Assembly (NCBI GenBank): GCA_031275795.1
Contig: JAISOG010000035.1
Coordinates: forward strand, 27,750 to 91,749
Direction of reading: 5' to 3'
DNA length: 64,000 nt
Source: Candidatus Endomicrobiellum incisitermitis
Lineage (GTDB): Bacteria; Elusimicrobiota; Endomicrobiia; Endomicrobiales; Endomicrobiaceae
Below, one piece after another: positions 52,100 through 62,148 of this stretch (within the stretch, counting starts at the first letter, position 1; each line of letters starts with the position of its first letter). Made by a program: the position numbers and the translations under genes. The notes below the pieces were generated by a model. It saw only the letters and a list, made by a program, of their open reading frames with translations, did no database searches and was not told the DNA's origin.

Positions 52100-53365
52100 T
52101 TACATTAAACGTCTTCTAATTAAATCTAAGCTTGCGTTTACAGCACAATTCCTTATCTGTTCTCTTACTCCACTAAACAAAAACCTAAAAACTTCTGTCT
52201 TTTTCTTATCAGCAAAACCAATATAGACAAGTCCTACTGGTTTATCTCTTGTAGCGCCACCAGGACCTGCAATACCTGTCACTGACAACGCATAATCTGT
52301 ACTTGAAAGTTTTAAAATAGATTCTACCATTTCTTTAGCAGTTTGTTTGCTTACAGCTCCAAAACTATTAATACTACTTTCTTTTACACCTAACAACTTT
52401 ATTTTTGACTCATTAGAGTAAACAACTATAGAATTTTTTAAATATAAAGAACTATCTGCAATATCAGTAATTGTAGAAGATATTTTACCACCTGTACAAG
52501 ACTCTGCAAGAGAAATAGTTTTTTTCCTTCCAATTAATAGTTTCCCAACCACAGATGCTAAAGTATCATCACCAAAACCAAAAATATTGTCTTTTAAAAT
52601 ATTAGTAAAACCTAGCTTTAATTTATTTATTGTCTCATCCACAAAAATTTCATCTTGGCCTGAAACAGAAAATTTAACTTTTATAACAGAATCATTTGCC
52701 AAAATGCCAAATTTTACTGTGTCATTATAGCCAAACCTTGCAGCTTCTATAACAGGTCTTATAAGCTCTTCAACTTCAGACTCTGCAACCCCAAACACGT
52801 TTATAGAAACACTTTTTTTTATACCTATAGAATAACTTTTTAAAAACGGTTCAACATTTTCGTTAAAAATAGATATCATCTCTCTTGGAGGGCCAGGAAG
52901 CAAAAATAAAGTTTTTCTAATTTTTATATTTTCATCTTTAAAATCAAAATTTAGCATTTGTCCAGGAGCTGTTCCAAACCTATTTTCTAAAATTTTTGCA
53001 GATTTAAGAATATTTGCTTGTTTCTTGTTAATTTCAGGAAAAGTTTTTCCCTTTTTTAAAAAATACTTTTTTATATTCTCTAAAACTTTTTCATCGCTAT
53101 ATACAGGTCTCTTTAAACACTCTGATACAGTTTCAACAGTTATGTCATCAAATGTAGGGCCAAGTCCACCCGTAACTATAATAACATCACTACGAGATAT
53201 AGCGTTACTTAAAACATTTTTTAAATCTTCTTTTTTGTCACTGACATCTGTAACAAAATATAATTCGTGCCCTATATTATAAAGTTTAGAGCCAATAAAA
53301 CCAGCATTAGTATTTATTGTACCAGTTAAAAGTTCGCTGCCTGTACAAATAAGTTCAATTTTCAC
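52100..53365 (-). CDS. cinA: CinA-family protein, full length
   Basis: ELICTGSELLTGTINTNAGFIG...VTGGLGPTFDDITVE...SLAESCTGGKISSTIT...SVTGIAGPGG. Confidence 0.95.
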   Translation of the reverse strand: MKIELICTGSELLTGTINTNAGFIGSKLYNIGHELYFVTDVSDKKEDLKNVLSNAISRSDVIIVTGGLGPTFDDITVETVSECLKRPVYSDEKVLENIKKYFLKKGKTFPEINKKQANILKSAKILENRFGTAPGQMLNFDFKDENIKIRKTLFLLPGPPREMISIFNENVEPFLKSYSIGIKKSVSINVFGVAESEVEELIRPVIEAARFGYNDTVKFGILANDSVIKVKFSVSGQDEIFVDETINKLKLGFTNILKDNIFGFGDDTLASVVGKLLIGRKKTISLAESCTGGKISSTITDIADSSLYLKNSIVVYSNESKIKLLGVKESSINSFGAVSKQTAKEMVESILKLSSTDYALSVTGIAGPGGATRDKPVGLVYIGFADKKKTEVFRFLFSGVREQIRNCAVNASLDLIRRRLM

Positions 53366-53369
53366 AAAA

Positions 53370-54434
53370 TTAAAACCCTATTACCTTTACAACTTCGTTT
53401 ATATCCGCTTTAACTTTTTTTGGTTTTTTAGCATTAATAATTGCATTGTCAGGGTCTTTTAAACCGTGACCTGTGAGTACACATACAACTTGTGCATTTT
53501 GAACACTTTTAAAATAGCCCTGTCTTACATACTTTATAAGTCCAGCTATAGACGCTGCTGAAGCTGGCTCGCAAAAAACACCTTCAGTTTTAGCTACAAG
53601 TTTATAAGCAAACAAAATTTCTTCATCAGTAACTTTATCAATTACACCTCCAGACTCATCGCGAACAATTTCTGCACTTTTCCAAGAGGCAGGATTACCT
53701 ATTCTTATAGCTGTAGCTACTGTTTCTGGCTTTAAAATAGGGTGGCCATCAACTATGGGAGCAGCACCTGCTGCTTGAAAACCCATCATTTTAGGGAGAA
53801 CATATTTTTTAGGATTTTCACTATTTAACTCTTTATAACCTTTCCAATAAGCTGTAATATTACCAGCATTGCCTACAGGCATAAACTGATATTGCGGAGC
53901 ACTATCCAAACTTTCGCATATTTCATAAGAAGCTGTTTTTTGTCCTTCTATTCTAAAAGGGTTTACAGAATTAACTAAAGTAATAGGATAACTATCACTT
54001 AATTTTTTGACAAGGTTTAAGGCTGTGTCAAAGTTTCCATCTACTTCTAAGACTTCAGCTCCATGCATAAGAGCTTGAGAAAGTTTACCTAGAGCTATTT
54101 TGCCTTCTGGTATTAAAACCACACATTTTATACCAGCTCTAGCTGCATATGCAGATGCAGATGCAGAAGTGTTACCAGTAGAAGCGCAAATAATAGCTTT
54201 ACTGCCACTTTCAACAGCTTTAGATACAGCCATCGTCATACCTCTATCTTTAAAGGAACCCGTTGGGTTTAACCCATCAAACTTAAAATATATCTGGCCT
54301 TTAAACTCAATTTCTTTAGACAAATTTCTTGCTTGTATTAACGGTGTGTTGCCTTCATAAAGAGATATAATTGGGGTTTTTTCATACACTGGCAAATATT
54401 TTTTATACTTTTCAATTAAACCTTTATATATCAT
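53370..54434 (-). CDS. thrC: Threonine synthase
   Basis: SLYEGNTPLIQARNL...FDGLNPTGSFKDRGMTMAVSKA. Confidence 0.95.
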   Translation of the reverse strand: MIYKGLIEKYKKYLPVYEKTPIISLYEGNTPLIQARNLSKEIEFKGQIYFKFDGLNPTGSFKDRGMTMAVSKAVESGSKAIICASTGNTSASASAYAARAGIKCVVLIPEGKIALGKLSQALMHGAEVLEVDGNFDTALNLVKKLSDSYPITLVNSVNPFRIEGQKTASYEICESLDSAPQYQFMPVGNAGNITAYWKGYKELNSENPKKYVLPKMMGFQAAGAAPIVDGHPILKPETVATAIRIGNPASWKSAEIVRDESGGVIDKVTDEEILFAYKLVAKTEGVFCEPASAASIAGLIKYVRQGYFKSVQNAQVVCVLTGHGLKDPDNAIINAKKPKKVKADINEVVKVIGF

Positions 54435-54515
54435 TTTTAAACATTCCTCTTACTTAAGTAAGTTTAGCTTTTTATTAACTATTACAAGTGTAACAGAAAT
54501 AATAATCTCTAGAAA

Positions 54516-54908
54516 TTACATCAAATAATTATAAATCTCTAATGGCAAGAATTTTGCAATGATTTTAAAGTGTTTATCACAAGACAACAACTTACACTTG
54601 TTCTGCATACAATTTTGAGCTATAATCAAATCTGGAATTCCAATGTTATTGTTACCATTTCTTATATTAATTAATTGGAAAGAGCGCAGTTCCTCCCACT
54701 TGATTTTCATTTCAAGACTTTTAATATTACACAACAAATCATTTAAATCAAACTCTTTTTTGTATAAAATAAACGGTAACAATTCTGCTAATATTAATTC
54801 ATTCGTACATAAAACATTGCTAATAATTAAATCATTAACAAATAAGAAATTCTCGTTTCCTCTGAAATATTCTATCCAAACTGATGAGTCAATCAGTATA
54901 TTATTCAT
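54516..54908 (-). CDS. vapC: VapC-type PIN-domain toxin
   Basis: ILIDSSVWIEYFRG...ELILAELLPFI...GIPDLIIAQNC...CDKHF: conserved acidic PIN residues. Confidence 0.88.
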   Translation of the reverse strand: MNNILIDSSVWIEYFRGNENFLFVNDLIISNVLCTNELILAELLPFILYKKEFDLNDLLCNIKSLEMKIKWEELRSFQLINIRNGNNNIGIPDLIIAQNCMQNKCKLLSCDKHFKIIAKFLPLEIYNYLM

Positions 54909-55096
54909 CGCATTCTTATTTTATTTAAATCTATATCTAAAGACACTTTCCCAAAATAATTTGTCAATTTTTTTAATTTTTCCCTTTGTATGAGATTTTC
55001 TAAAGCAATTTTTATCACTTCTGTTTTTGTAGAAATATGCGTTAAAGCCATAGCTTTATTTATTAATTGTTCTGGCAAATCTAAAGTTGTTCGCAT
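54905..55096 (-). CDS. vapB: VapB-type antitoxin
   Basis: MRTTLDLPEQLINKAMALTHISTKTEVIKIALENLIQREK; start at internal Met after GGAGGTG (track start 55147); overlaps vapC. Confidence 0.88.
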   Translation of the reverse strand: MRTTLDLPEQLINKAMALTHISTKTEVIKIALENLIQREKLKKLTNYFGKVSLDIDLNKIRMR

Positions 55097-55112
55097 ACAA
55101 CACCTCCTTTTT

Positions 55113-55147
55113 ATGCATATATTATTATTTTTTATATGCATTGTCAA
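55113..55147 (-). promoter_or_regulatory. vapBC promoter and inverted-repeat operator
   Basis: ATGCATATA (55113-55121)/TATATGCAT (55133-55141); minus-strand -35 TTGACA (55142-55147), 17-nt spacer, -10 TAATAT (55119-55124). Confidence 0.75.
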
Positions 55148-55167
55148 ACTTTAGATAACATGTTGAT

Positions 55168-56316
55168 TTATCCAAATATCTTTTTAAAAAAGTTGTCACT
55201 TTGATATTTAGCATCCTGCGGAACTTCGCCTATAGTTTTTGCATATTCAAACAAAGCACGTTTCTGCTGGTCTGTTAAAGATGTAGGCACAGTTACATTT
55301 ATTTTAACATACAAGTCGCCTCTTGTTTTCCTGCCAAGCATTGGAAAGCCTTGTTCTCTAATTCTTAAAGTTTTGCCAGCCTGCGTGCCCTGAGGTACTT
55401 TTATTTTTACATGTCCTTCTAAAACAGGCACATCAATTTCTGCACCCATTGCTGCTTTAGGAAAAGAAATAGAAGCTTCTGTATATAAATCATCTCCATT
55501 TCTTTTAAAGCCTGGCGTTTGCTTCATATGTATTACAACATAAAGATCTCCTGAAGGAGCACCATTTACACCAGCATTACCAGACCCTGTAACTTTTAAG
55601 GAAGTACCTTCCTGCACACCTTGAGGTACCTTAACTTTAATTGTTTTTCTAGTCCTTACAATACCCTCTCCTCTACAATCCGGGCAGGGATTACTAATTA
55701 TTGTACCTTTACCCTTACAGTGAGGACATTCTTGGCTAAACGAAAAAAATCCTTGAGAGTATCTAACTTGCCCTGTACCTTTACACTGAGGGCACTGTTT
55801 AGGAGCAGAATTATCTTTGCTGCCTGTACCATGACATTTAGAACATGTCTCTTTTTTTGGTATATCTATAGAAATTTCAGCACCTTTCATTGCATCTAAA
55901 TACGAAACTTCTATATCGTAACGTAAATCTTCTCCTCGTCTTTGCGAAGCTCTACCTTTTTTACGATTAGAAGAATTTGCACCAAAAATGTCGCCAAATA
56001 TATCACCAAAAATGTCGCCCATATTTGAAAAATCGCCACTACTATACGAATAACTTCCACCACCAAACGGATTTTCTCCACTGAAAGGATTACCTCCAGC
56101 AGCATCGTGGCCAAACGTATCGTACTGCTGCTTTTTATTATCATCAGATAAAATTTCATAAGCTTCATTTATTTCTTTAAATTTTTCTTCAGCTTCTTTA
56201 TTACCTGGATTTTTGTCAGGATGATATTTTAAAGCAAGTTTTCTATAAGCTGACTTTATTTCATCTTTACTAGCAGATTTTGAAATTCCAAGCACTTCAT
56301 AATAATCACGTTTCAT
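55168..56316 (-). CDS. dnaJ: Chaperone DnaJ
   Basis: [38 protein letters not shown]; CxxCxGxG repeats. Confidence 0.98.
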   Translation of the reverse strand: MKRDYYEVLGISKSASKDEIKSAYRKLALKYHPDKNPGNKEAEEKFKEINEAYEILSDDNKKQQYDTFGHDAAGGNPFSGENPFGGGSYSYSSGDFSNMGDIFGDIFGDIFGANSSNRKKGRASQRRGEDLRYDIEVSYLDAMKGAEISIDIPKKETCSKCHGTGSKDNSAPKQCPQCKGTGQVRYSQGFFSFSQECPHCKGKGTIISNPCPDCRGEGIVRTRKTIKVKVPQGVQEGTSLKVTGSGNAGVNGAPSGDLYVVIHMKQTPGFKRNGDDLYTEASISFPKAAMGAEIDVPVLEGHVKIKVPQGTQAGKTLRIREQGFPMLGRKTRGDLYVKINVTVPTSLTDQQKRALFEYAKTIGEVPQDAKYQSDNFFKKIFG

Positions 56317-56498
56317 TTTTTATATTCCTTAAATATTAAAAGTCTTACTAAAAACCCTTATGAAAAATTACCATTACAAAAGTAATTTATTTTCAATTTC
56401 ATTACTTAAAGCACACCAATAAACAAAATACACTACTAAAATTTACTCAAAAAAACAAAAACTACAATCTAAATTGGCAATATTCCATCTTGCAACTA

Positions 56499-56528
56499 AC
56501 CTGCTTGCAACATAAATTGCAAGCAGGT
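56499..56528. other. Perfect 12-bp-stem hairpin between dnaK and dnaJ
   Basis: ACCTGCTTGCAA-CATAAA-TTGCAAGCAGGT; no U-tract. Confidence 0.7.
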
Positions 56529-56563
56529 ATACTTTATTGACCGAATCAATACGTATATTCCTC

Positions 56564-58438
56564 TTATTTTTTATCATCAACAACTTCTGCATCAACTACA
56601 TTATCTTGAGCACTTTGCCCTGACTGGTCTGCTGTTTGACCAGAATCTTGCGCAGCTCCTTGAGCACCTGCTTGAGAGTTTTGTCCTTGAGAAGCTTTGT
56701 ATACAGCCTCTGCAAGTTTATGAGAAGCAGTCATTAAAGCTTCTTTTGTCGATTTAATCGTTGCAATATCATTACCTTTAAGCGCATCTTTTGAAGCTGA
56801 TAAGGCCTGTTCTATAGCAAGCTTTTCATCTGCTGAAACTTTATCACCATGCTCTTTTAAACTTTTCTCTACTGAGTAAACAAGGTTGTCTGCTTCATTT
56901 CTTATTTCTATTTCCTCTTTACGTTTAGAGTCTTCAGAAGCGTACTGTTCTGCTTCTTTTACATATTTATCTATATCTTCTTTTGAAAGTTTTGTTGAAG
57001 AAGATATTTTAATAGACTGCTCTTTTCCAGTCCCTTTATCTTTTGCAGATACGTGCAATATACCGTTAGCGTCTATATCAAAAGTAACTTCTATTTGAGG
57101 TACACCTCTTGGCGCAGGAGGTATGCCGTCTAACATAAATCTACCCAGGGATAAGTTATCTTTTGCCATTTGTCTTTCGCCTTGCAAAACATTAATTTCA
57201 ACACTCGGCTGGTTGTCTGCAGCTGTTGAAAATATTTGAGAACGTTTCGCAGGAAGTGTTGTATTTCTATCTATTAAAGCAGTTCTTATACCACCCATTG
57301 TCTCTAAACCTAAAGTTAAAGGCGTAACATCTAAAAGAAGAATATCTTTTACATCTCCTGTAAGTACAGCAGCTTGTACGGCTGCACCAAAACATACACA
57401 CTCCATAGGATCTATACCACGTTCTACTTTTTTACCAACATAATCCTCAACAAATTTTTGAACAATAGGCATTCTTGTAGGTCCACCAACTAAAATTATC
57501 TTTGTAACTGTATCTGTATTAAGTTTTGCATCTTTTAAAGCCTGATCTATAGATTCTTTACACTTTTCCACTATGGATCTTACTAAATTTTCAAGCGTTG
57601 CTCTTGTAAACTTCATGGTTAAATGTTTAGGACCTGCAGCATCTGCTGTAATAAACGGAAGATTTATGTCAGTTTCTAAAACATTTGATAGCTCTATTTT
57701 AGCCTTTTCTGCAGCCTCTTTTAAACGTTGCATTGCCATTTTATCATTACGCAAATCTATTCCGTTTGTCTTTTTAAAATCTTCTGCGATATAGTCTATT
57801 AAAGCATTGTCCATATCAGTTCCACCAAGTTGAGTGTCTCCAGAAGTTGAAAGTACTTCAAAAGTACCTTCAGCACCCATTTCCATAATAGTTACATCTA
57901 AAGTACCTCCACCAAGATCAAAAACCAATATTTTTTGCTCTTTACCAACCTTATCTATCCCATAAGCAAGAGATGCAGCTGTAGGCTCGTTTACAAGCCT
58001 TACAACGTCAAGACCTGCAATTGCACCAGCATCTTTTGTAGCTTGTCTTTGATTATCATTAAAATATGCAGGTACTGTTATAACAGCTTTACTTATAGGT
58101 TCTCCTAGATAAGCTTCTGCATCTTTTTTGATTTTCTGTAAAATAAATGCTGAAAGCTGCTGAGGTGTAAACTCTTTACCGTTTACAGTATATTTGTAAT
58201 CTGTGCCCATTTTTCTTTTAAAAGCACTAATTGTACCTTCAGGATTTGTTACTGCTTGTCTTCTTGCTGGCTCTCCAACTAAAAGTTGTCCATCTTTTGT
58301 AAAAGCCACGTAAGAAGGAAACGCTTTCCCTCCTAAAGTTGTACCTTCAGCAGAAGGTATAAGAGTAGTTTTACCACCTTCCATTACAGCCGCAGCGGAG
58401 TTTGATGTTCCTAAATCAATACCAATAATTTTTGCCAT
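56564..58438 (-). CDS. dnaK: Chaperone DnaK
   Basis: [19 protein letters not shown]...[17 protein letters not shown]. Confidence 0.98.
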   Translation of the reverse strand: MAKIIGIDLGTSNSAAAVMEGGKTTLIPSAEGTTLGGKAFPSYVAFTKDGQLLVGEPARRQAVTNPEGTISAFKRKMGTDYKYTVNGKEFTPQQLSAFILQKIKKDAEAYLGEPISKAVITVPAYFNDNQRQATKDAGAIAGLDVVRLVNEPTAASLAYGIDKVGKEQKILVFDLGGGTLDVTIMEMGAEGTFEVLSTSGDTQLGGTDMDNALIDYIAEDFKKTNGIDLRNDKMAMQRLKEAAEKAKIELSNVLETDINLPFITADAAGPKHLTMKFTRATLENLVRSIVEKCKESIDQALKDAKLNTDTVTKIILVGGPTRMPIVQKFVEDYVGKKVERGIDPMECVCFGAAVQAAVLTGDVKDILLLDVTPLTLGLETMGGIRTALIDRNTTLPAKRSQIFSTAADNQPSVEINVLQGERQMAKDNLSLGRFMLDGIPPAPRGVPQIEVTFDIDANGILHVSAKDKGTGKEQSIKISSSTKLSKEDIDKYVKEAEQYASEDSKRKEEIEIRNEADNLVYSVEKSLKEHGDKVSADEKLAIEQALSASKDALKGNDIATIKSTKEALMTASHKLAEAVYKASQGQNSQAGAQGAAQDSGQTADQSGQSAQDNVVDAEVVDDKK

Positions 58439-58497
58439 ATACTTCCTCCTAGTATTAAATGTTTATTCTTTGACAACTTAAATTTTTTTGAAATAGT

Positions 58498-59082
58498 TTA
58501 ATCTTTTTGCTCTTCTTTTTTATTATTTTTTGCCACTTTTACCTTTGCTATTCTTATAAGTTTACCATTCATCTTATAACCTTTTTGATAAACTTCTAAA
58601 ACTTTACCATCTTCTTGCTCACTTTCAACAATATCTAAGGCTTCACACACATTTGGGTCAAACTTTTCGCAAACAATTTCTTCTACACCTTCTTCCTTTA
58701 GCATCTTTAAAAATTCTTTACTTATCATATCCAAACCAACAACTACGCTTTCTATATTGTTTGCCTCTTTTGCACTCTTTAAAGCCTGTTGTAAAACATC
58801 TACTATGTTAATTTGTTTAATAAGAATTTTTTCTTTGCCCCAATCTAAATAATCTTTTTTTTCCTTTTCTGAGCGTTTTCTGTAATTTTCAAAATCTGCT
58901 TTTAATCTTATAAGTTGGTCATAGTAATTTTGTGCTAGTCCTTTTTGTTCTTCAACAGACTGTTTTAAAATTTCAAGTTCTGCTATCTTTTCATCTCGGG
59001 CTTGATTATAATCAATTTCTTCTTGCTCACTTTCAACTAATTTTTCTTGCTTTTCATTATCCAAAATAACTCCTCCTATCAT
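58498..59082 (-). CDS. grpE: Nucleotide exchange factor GrpE
   Basis: RLKADFENYRKRSEKEKKD; synteny. Confidence 0.95.
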   Translation of the reverse strand: MIGGVILDNEKQEKLVESEQEEIDYNQARDEKIAELEILKQSVEEQKGLAQNYYDQLIRLKADFENYRKRSEKEKKDYLDWGKEKILIKQINIVDVLQQALKSAKEANNIESVVVGLDMISKEFLKMLKEEGVEEIVCEKFDPNVCEALDIVESEQEDGKVLEVYQKGYKMNGKLIRIAKVKVAKNNKKEEQKD

Positions 59083-60122
59083 TTTTTATTTTTATTTTTA
59101 AAAAAATCGTTTAACATCTCAGATACTTTTCTAACAAGAGACATCATTTTCTCATATTCCATACGCTTAGGACCTATAATCCCTAAAATACCTACCGTAT
59201 ATTCGTCACTTTTATAAACAGTTGTTACAACACTCAAATCTTTAAGTTCTGCTAAAGTATTTTCTGAACCTATCCTTACGTTAATACCATTATTACTAAA
59301 ATCTTTATTTATTACTTTTATAAACTTCTCTTTATCTTCATTAAAACGTATAAGAGACCTTATAGGTTCAAAATCATTAAAATTTTCAACCGCAACAACA
59401 TTGGATGTTCCATCTATATAAACATCGTCTTGCATATTATAAAAAATGTCACTAACTTTTTCAGCAACATCTAAAACTGCTTTTTCGTTTTGTTTAAAAC
59501 TTTTTATTTCTGCAACTATTTTTTTACTTGCTTGTGTTAATGATATGCCTCTTAACTTATCATTTAAAAAATTGCGTAACTTATTAACCTGCCCTTGTGT
59601 TAGAGAAGCTTCAACTCTTTTATGTTTTATTATACCGCTTTGAGTAAGCATCACAACTAAAAGTTCTTCTTGTGAAATTTGCACAAATTCTACATTCTTT
59701 ATAACATCATACTGAGTTTTAGGCGTCATAACAAAACCAGTATATTGTGAAAGACATGACAAAATACGAGAAGTTTCAGAAAGAATTACTTCTGTTTCAT
59801 TACGTTTTCGTTCATAGTCTCTTTTTAACCTTTCTTCCTCTTCTATAGCAAAATTTTGTAACTTAACAAGAGTATCTACATAAGCCCTATATCCTTTATC
59901 TGTAGGTATTCTCCCTGCAGAAGTGTGAGGATGTGTAAGAAACCCTTCCTCCTCAAGATCTGCCATTAAATTTCTTACCGCAGCAGGAGAAAGAAAAATA
60001 TCGTACTCTTCTATTAAAGCATTAGACCCTACCGGCTTTCCTGTTTTAATATAGTGATATATAACAGCACTCAATATTTTACTTTTTCTCTCTTTTAAAA
60101 CTTCTAACGCTATTTGTCGCAT
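59079..60122 (-). CDS. hrcA: Heat-inducible transcription repressor HrcA
   Basis: GKPVGSNALIEEYDIFLSPAAVRNLMADLEEEGFLTHPHTSAGRIPTDKGYRAYVD. Confidence 0.97.
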   Translation of the reverse strand: MRQIALEVLKERKSKILSAVIYHYIKTGKPVGSNALIEEYDIFLSPAAVRNLMADLEEEGFLTHPHTSAGRIPTDKGYRAYVDTLVKLQNFAIEEEERLKRDYERKRNETEVILSETSRILSCLSQYTGFVMTPKTQYDVIKNVEFVQISQEELLVVMLTQSGIIKHKRVEASLTQGQVNKLRNFLNDKLRGISLTQASKKIVAEIKSFKQNEKAVLDVAEKVSDIFYNMQDDVYIDGTSNVVAVENFNDFEPIRSLIRFNEDKEKFIKVINKDFSNNGINVRIGSENTLAELKDLSVVTTVYKSDEYTVGILGIIGPKRMEYEKMMSLVRKVSEMLNDFFKNKNKK

Positions 60123-60158
60123 ATTATCCTCTTTAAAGCGGTTAATAATAGCCGATTC

Positions 60159-60185
60159 TTAGCACTCGAGTTGTTAAAGTGCTAA
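60159..60185. promoter_or_regulatory. CIRCE operator
   Basis: TTAGCACTC-N9-AAGTGCTAA; one mismatch to TTAGCACTC-N9-GAGTGCTAA. Confidence 0.95.
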
Positions 60186-60186
60186 T

Positions 60187-60215
60187 ATTGTAGCACTAAC
60201 ACTTTGCTATGTCAA
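60187..60215 (-). promoter_or_regulatory. hrcA-grpE-dnaK sigma70-type promoter
   Basis: Minus strand TTGACA (60210-60215)-N17-TACAAT (60187-60192), CIRCE immediately downstream. Confidence 0.9.
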
Positions 60216-60295
60216 GTACTATTTTATATTCTTCGATTTTAAATTGATTATTTTGAAAGATTAGTTAAATATTTGACCTTTTAAATACTACAACA

Positions 60296-60342
60296 TCGCA
60301 TAGCAACATCCGTTATTTATTTGATAACAACTTGCTATGCGA
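60296..60342. other. Long perfect hairpin downstream of exbD
   Basis: TCGCATAGCAA (60296-60306)/TTGCTATGCGA (60332-60342), inner GTTAT/ATAAC. Confidence 0.7.
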
Positions 60343-60350
60343 CTTAGAAA

Positions 60351-60767
60351 CTATTTTTTTTCTGTATTTGCGTTATCTACAGCAAGAGCAAACTTTGTAG
60401 CACCAGCTCTCTTTGCTCTATCCATAAATTGTATTACAAGATTGTAAGGTATTTCCTCATCACCTTTTATAACCACAGATTGATTGGGATTAGAAAGAAG
60501 CCATTCTTTCACAACCGATTCTACATTCTCCAGTTCAGTTTGTTTGTCATCTATATATATATGCTGTTCTCTAGATATTAAAACTTCCAGATTTGAAGTA
60601 TCTGTAGCATCTGTAATTTTTGTTTTTGGAAGATTTACAGTTATTCCTGGCTGCATTAGAGCAGGAGTTGAAATCATAAATATAATTAAAAGGACTAAGA
60701 TAACATCAGTAAAAGGAGCAATATTAATGTCTGTTTTTACTTTATTTCTTTGTATACGACCTTTCAT
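60351..60767 (-). CDS. ExbD/TolR family protein
   Basis: INIAPFTDVILVLLIIFMISTPALMQPGITVNLPKT. Confidence 0.93.
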   Translation of the reverse strand: MKGRIQRNKVKTDINIAPFTDVILVLLIIFMISTPALMQPGITVNLPKTKITDATDTSNLEVLISREQHIYIDDKQTELENVESVVKEWLLSNPNQSVVIKGDEEIPYNLVIQFMDRAKRAGATKFALAVDNANTEKK

Positions 60768-61402
60768 TTACTTACTCCTTTCTTAAACAAAACCTCTTCT
60801 ACAGCAGATACACAATATTCCATATTTACAACAAATTTGTCTATCTTTTTTGCAATGAAATTATAAGCTACTGAAGCTGGTACTGCAACGCTTAAACCTG
60901 CTGCTGTTGCCATTAAAGCTTCTGAAACTCCACCTATTATTACTGCTATACCGCCAGCACCAACTGCAGATATATCATGGAATGCACTTATAATACCTAA
61001 CACTGTACCAAATAAACCTATATAAACTGTCATACTTCCAAGTGTGGCTAATATTGTTGTAAAAGTTTCTAGATTTGTTGTTTGTATCATTATTTCTCTT
61101 TCCATAGCATTTCCACTGATAGTCTCACCTTTTGTTTTAAAAGCAAGTATACCTGCTTTTGTTACTGATGCCATTGGAGACTTTACACTATCACAATAAT
61201 CAATAGCCTCCTCTAATTTCCCATCTTCTACATATTTGGTTAGTTTTTTTATAAATTCTACTCTTGAAACTCTTGATTTACTCCAAAACTCAAATATTTT
61301 ATAACATATAATGGTTACTGACAGTATCGAACAACATAGCAAAATATATAATGTCACCCCTCCCATATTCAGTATTTCTATAATACTTTTCCCTTCAAAC
61401 AT
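60764..61402 (-). CDS. MotA/TolQ/ExbB proton channel family protein
   Basis: LATLGSMTVYIGLFGTVLGIISAFHDI...ISEALMATAAGLSVAVPASVAYNF-type pattern. Confidence 0.93.
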   Translation of the reverse strand: MFEGKSIIEILNMGGVTLYILLCCSILSVTIICYKIFEFWSKSRVSRVEFIKKLTKYVEDGKLEEAIDYCDSVKSPMASVTKAGILAFKTKGETISGNAMEREIMIQTTNLETFTTILATLGSMTVYIGLFGTVLGIISAFHDISAVGAGGIAVIIGGVSEALMATAAGLSVAVPASVAYNFIAKKIDKFVVNMEYCVSAVEEVLFKKGVSK

Positions 61403-61421
61403 TTATTTCTCCTTTTATTTT

Positions 61422-62126
61422 TTAATTGTTTGTACCAATTCTAAACTCAAAAGCCGTTACCAAAATATTCTTTTCGTAATCACTAGGAAGCTTATCAAAC
61501 GTTTCTTCTTCTACAAGTTTCATAACTTCATTGTCAAAGTCTTTATTGCCTGAAGAGTCTAAAATCGAAACATGAGAAGTAGTGCCATCTCTATGTACTG
61601 CAAACTTAACTATTGCATGCCCTTTCCCATATGTCTTTTTCAACCAAGGAAGATATCTTCTTAATTTTTGATGCACTTGTTTTGCATAAGCCTCATATTT
61701 AAATTTTTGAGCTTCATAAGCAATTTCATCTTGAGTTTTAGTTTCTTTACCAACTTCATTTTTATCTGTTGATGCAGAATCTGGTTCAGGTTCTGGTTCA
61801 GGTTCGGGAGCTTGGTCCTCTACAGGTACTGTAAACACTTTCCCTGGCACAGGAGGCTCTGGCTCGGACTTTGGTTCAGGTTCTGGTTCGGGTTCGGGTT
61901 TTGGCTCCGGCTCCGGTTCCGGTTCTGGCTCTGGTTCTAACTCAGGCTCAATCTCTGGCTTAAGTTGTTCTTCTGGCTCTTCAGGAGTAGGAGACAAAAA
62001 TTCCACCTCAGTAATTTTTTGTTCCTCTTTATGCTTTGCCCCACTACTCCATATAACAAATAGGACTAGTACATTTATCAGTATTGACACTATTAAACAA
62101 GCAATAAAATTACTTTTCTTTACCAT
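61422..62126 (-). CDS. TonB/TolA-like energy transducer with Glu-Pro repeat linker
   Basis: N-terminal TM, (EP)n linker, C-terminal [27 protein letters not shown] TonB-like domain. Confidence 0.88.
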   Translation of the reverse strand: MVKKSNFIACLIVSILINVLVLFVIWSSGAKHKEEQKITEVEFLSPTPEEPEEQLKPEIEPELEPEPEPEPEPEPKPEPEPEPEPKSEPEPPVPGKVFTVPVEDQAPEPEPEPEPDSASTDKNEVGKETKTQDEIAYEAQKFKYEAYAKQVHQKLRRYLPWLKKTYGKGHAIVKFAVHRDGTTSHVSILDSSGNKDFDNEVMKLVEEETFDKLPSDYEKNILVTAFEFRIGTNN

Positions 62127-62148
62127 TTTCAGTCTCGTTCTCTTGTTA

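Noticed and set aside
54643-54993. Plus-strand 116-aa ORF
   Set aside because: Antisense to vapBC, which has clear family motifs.
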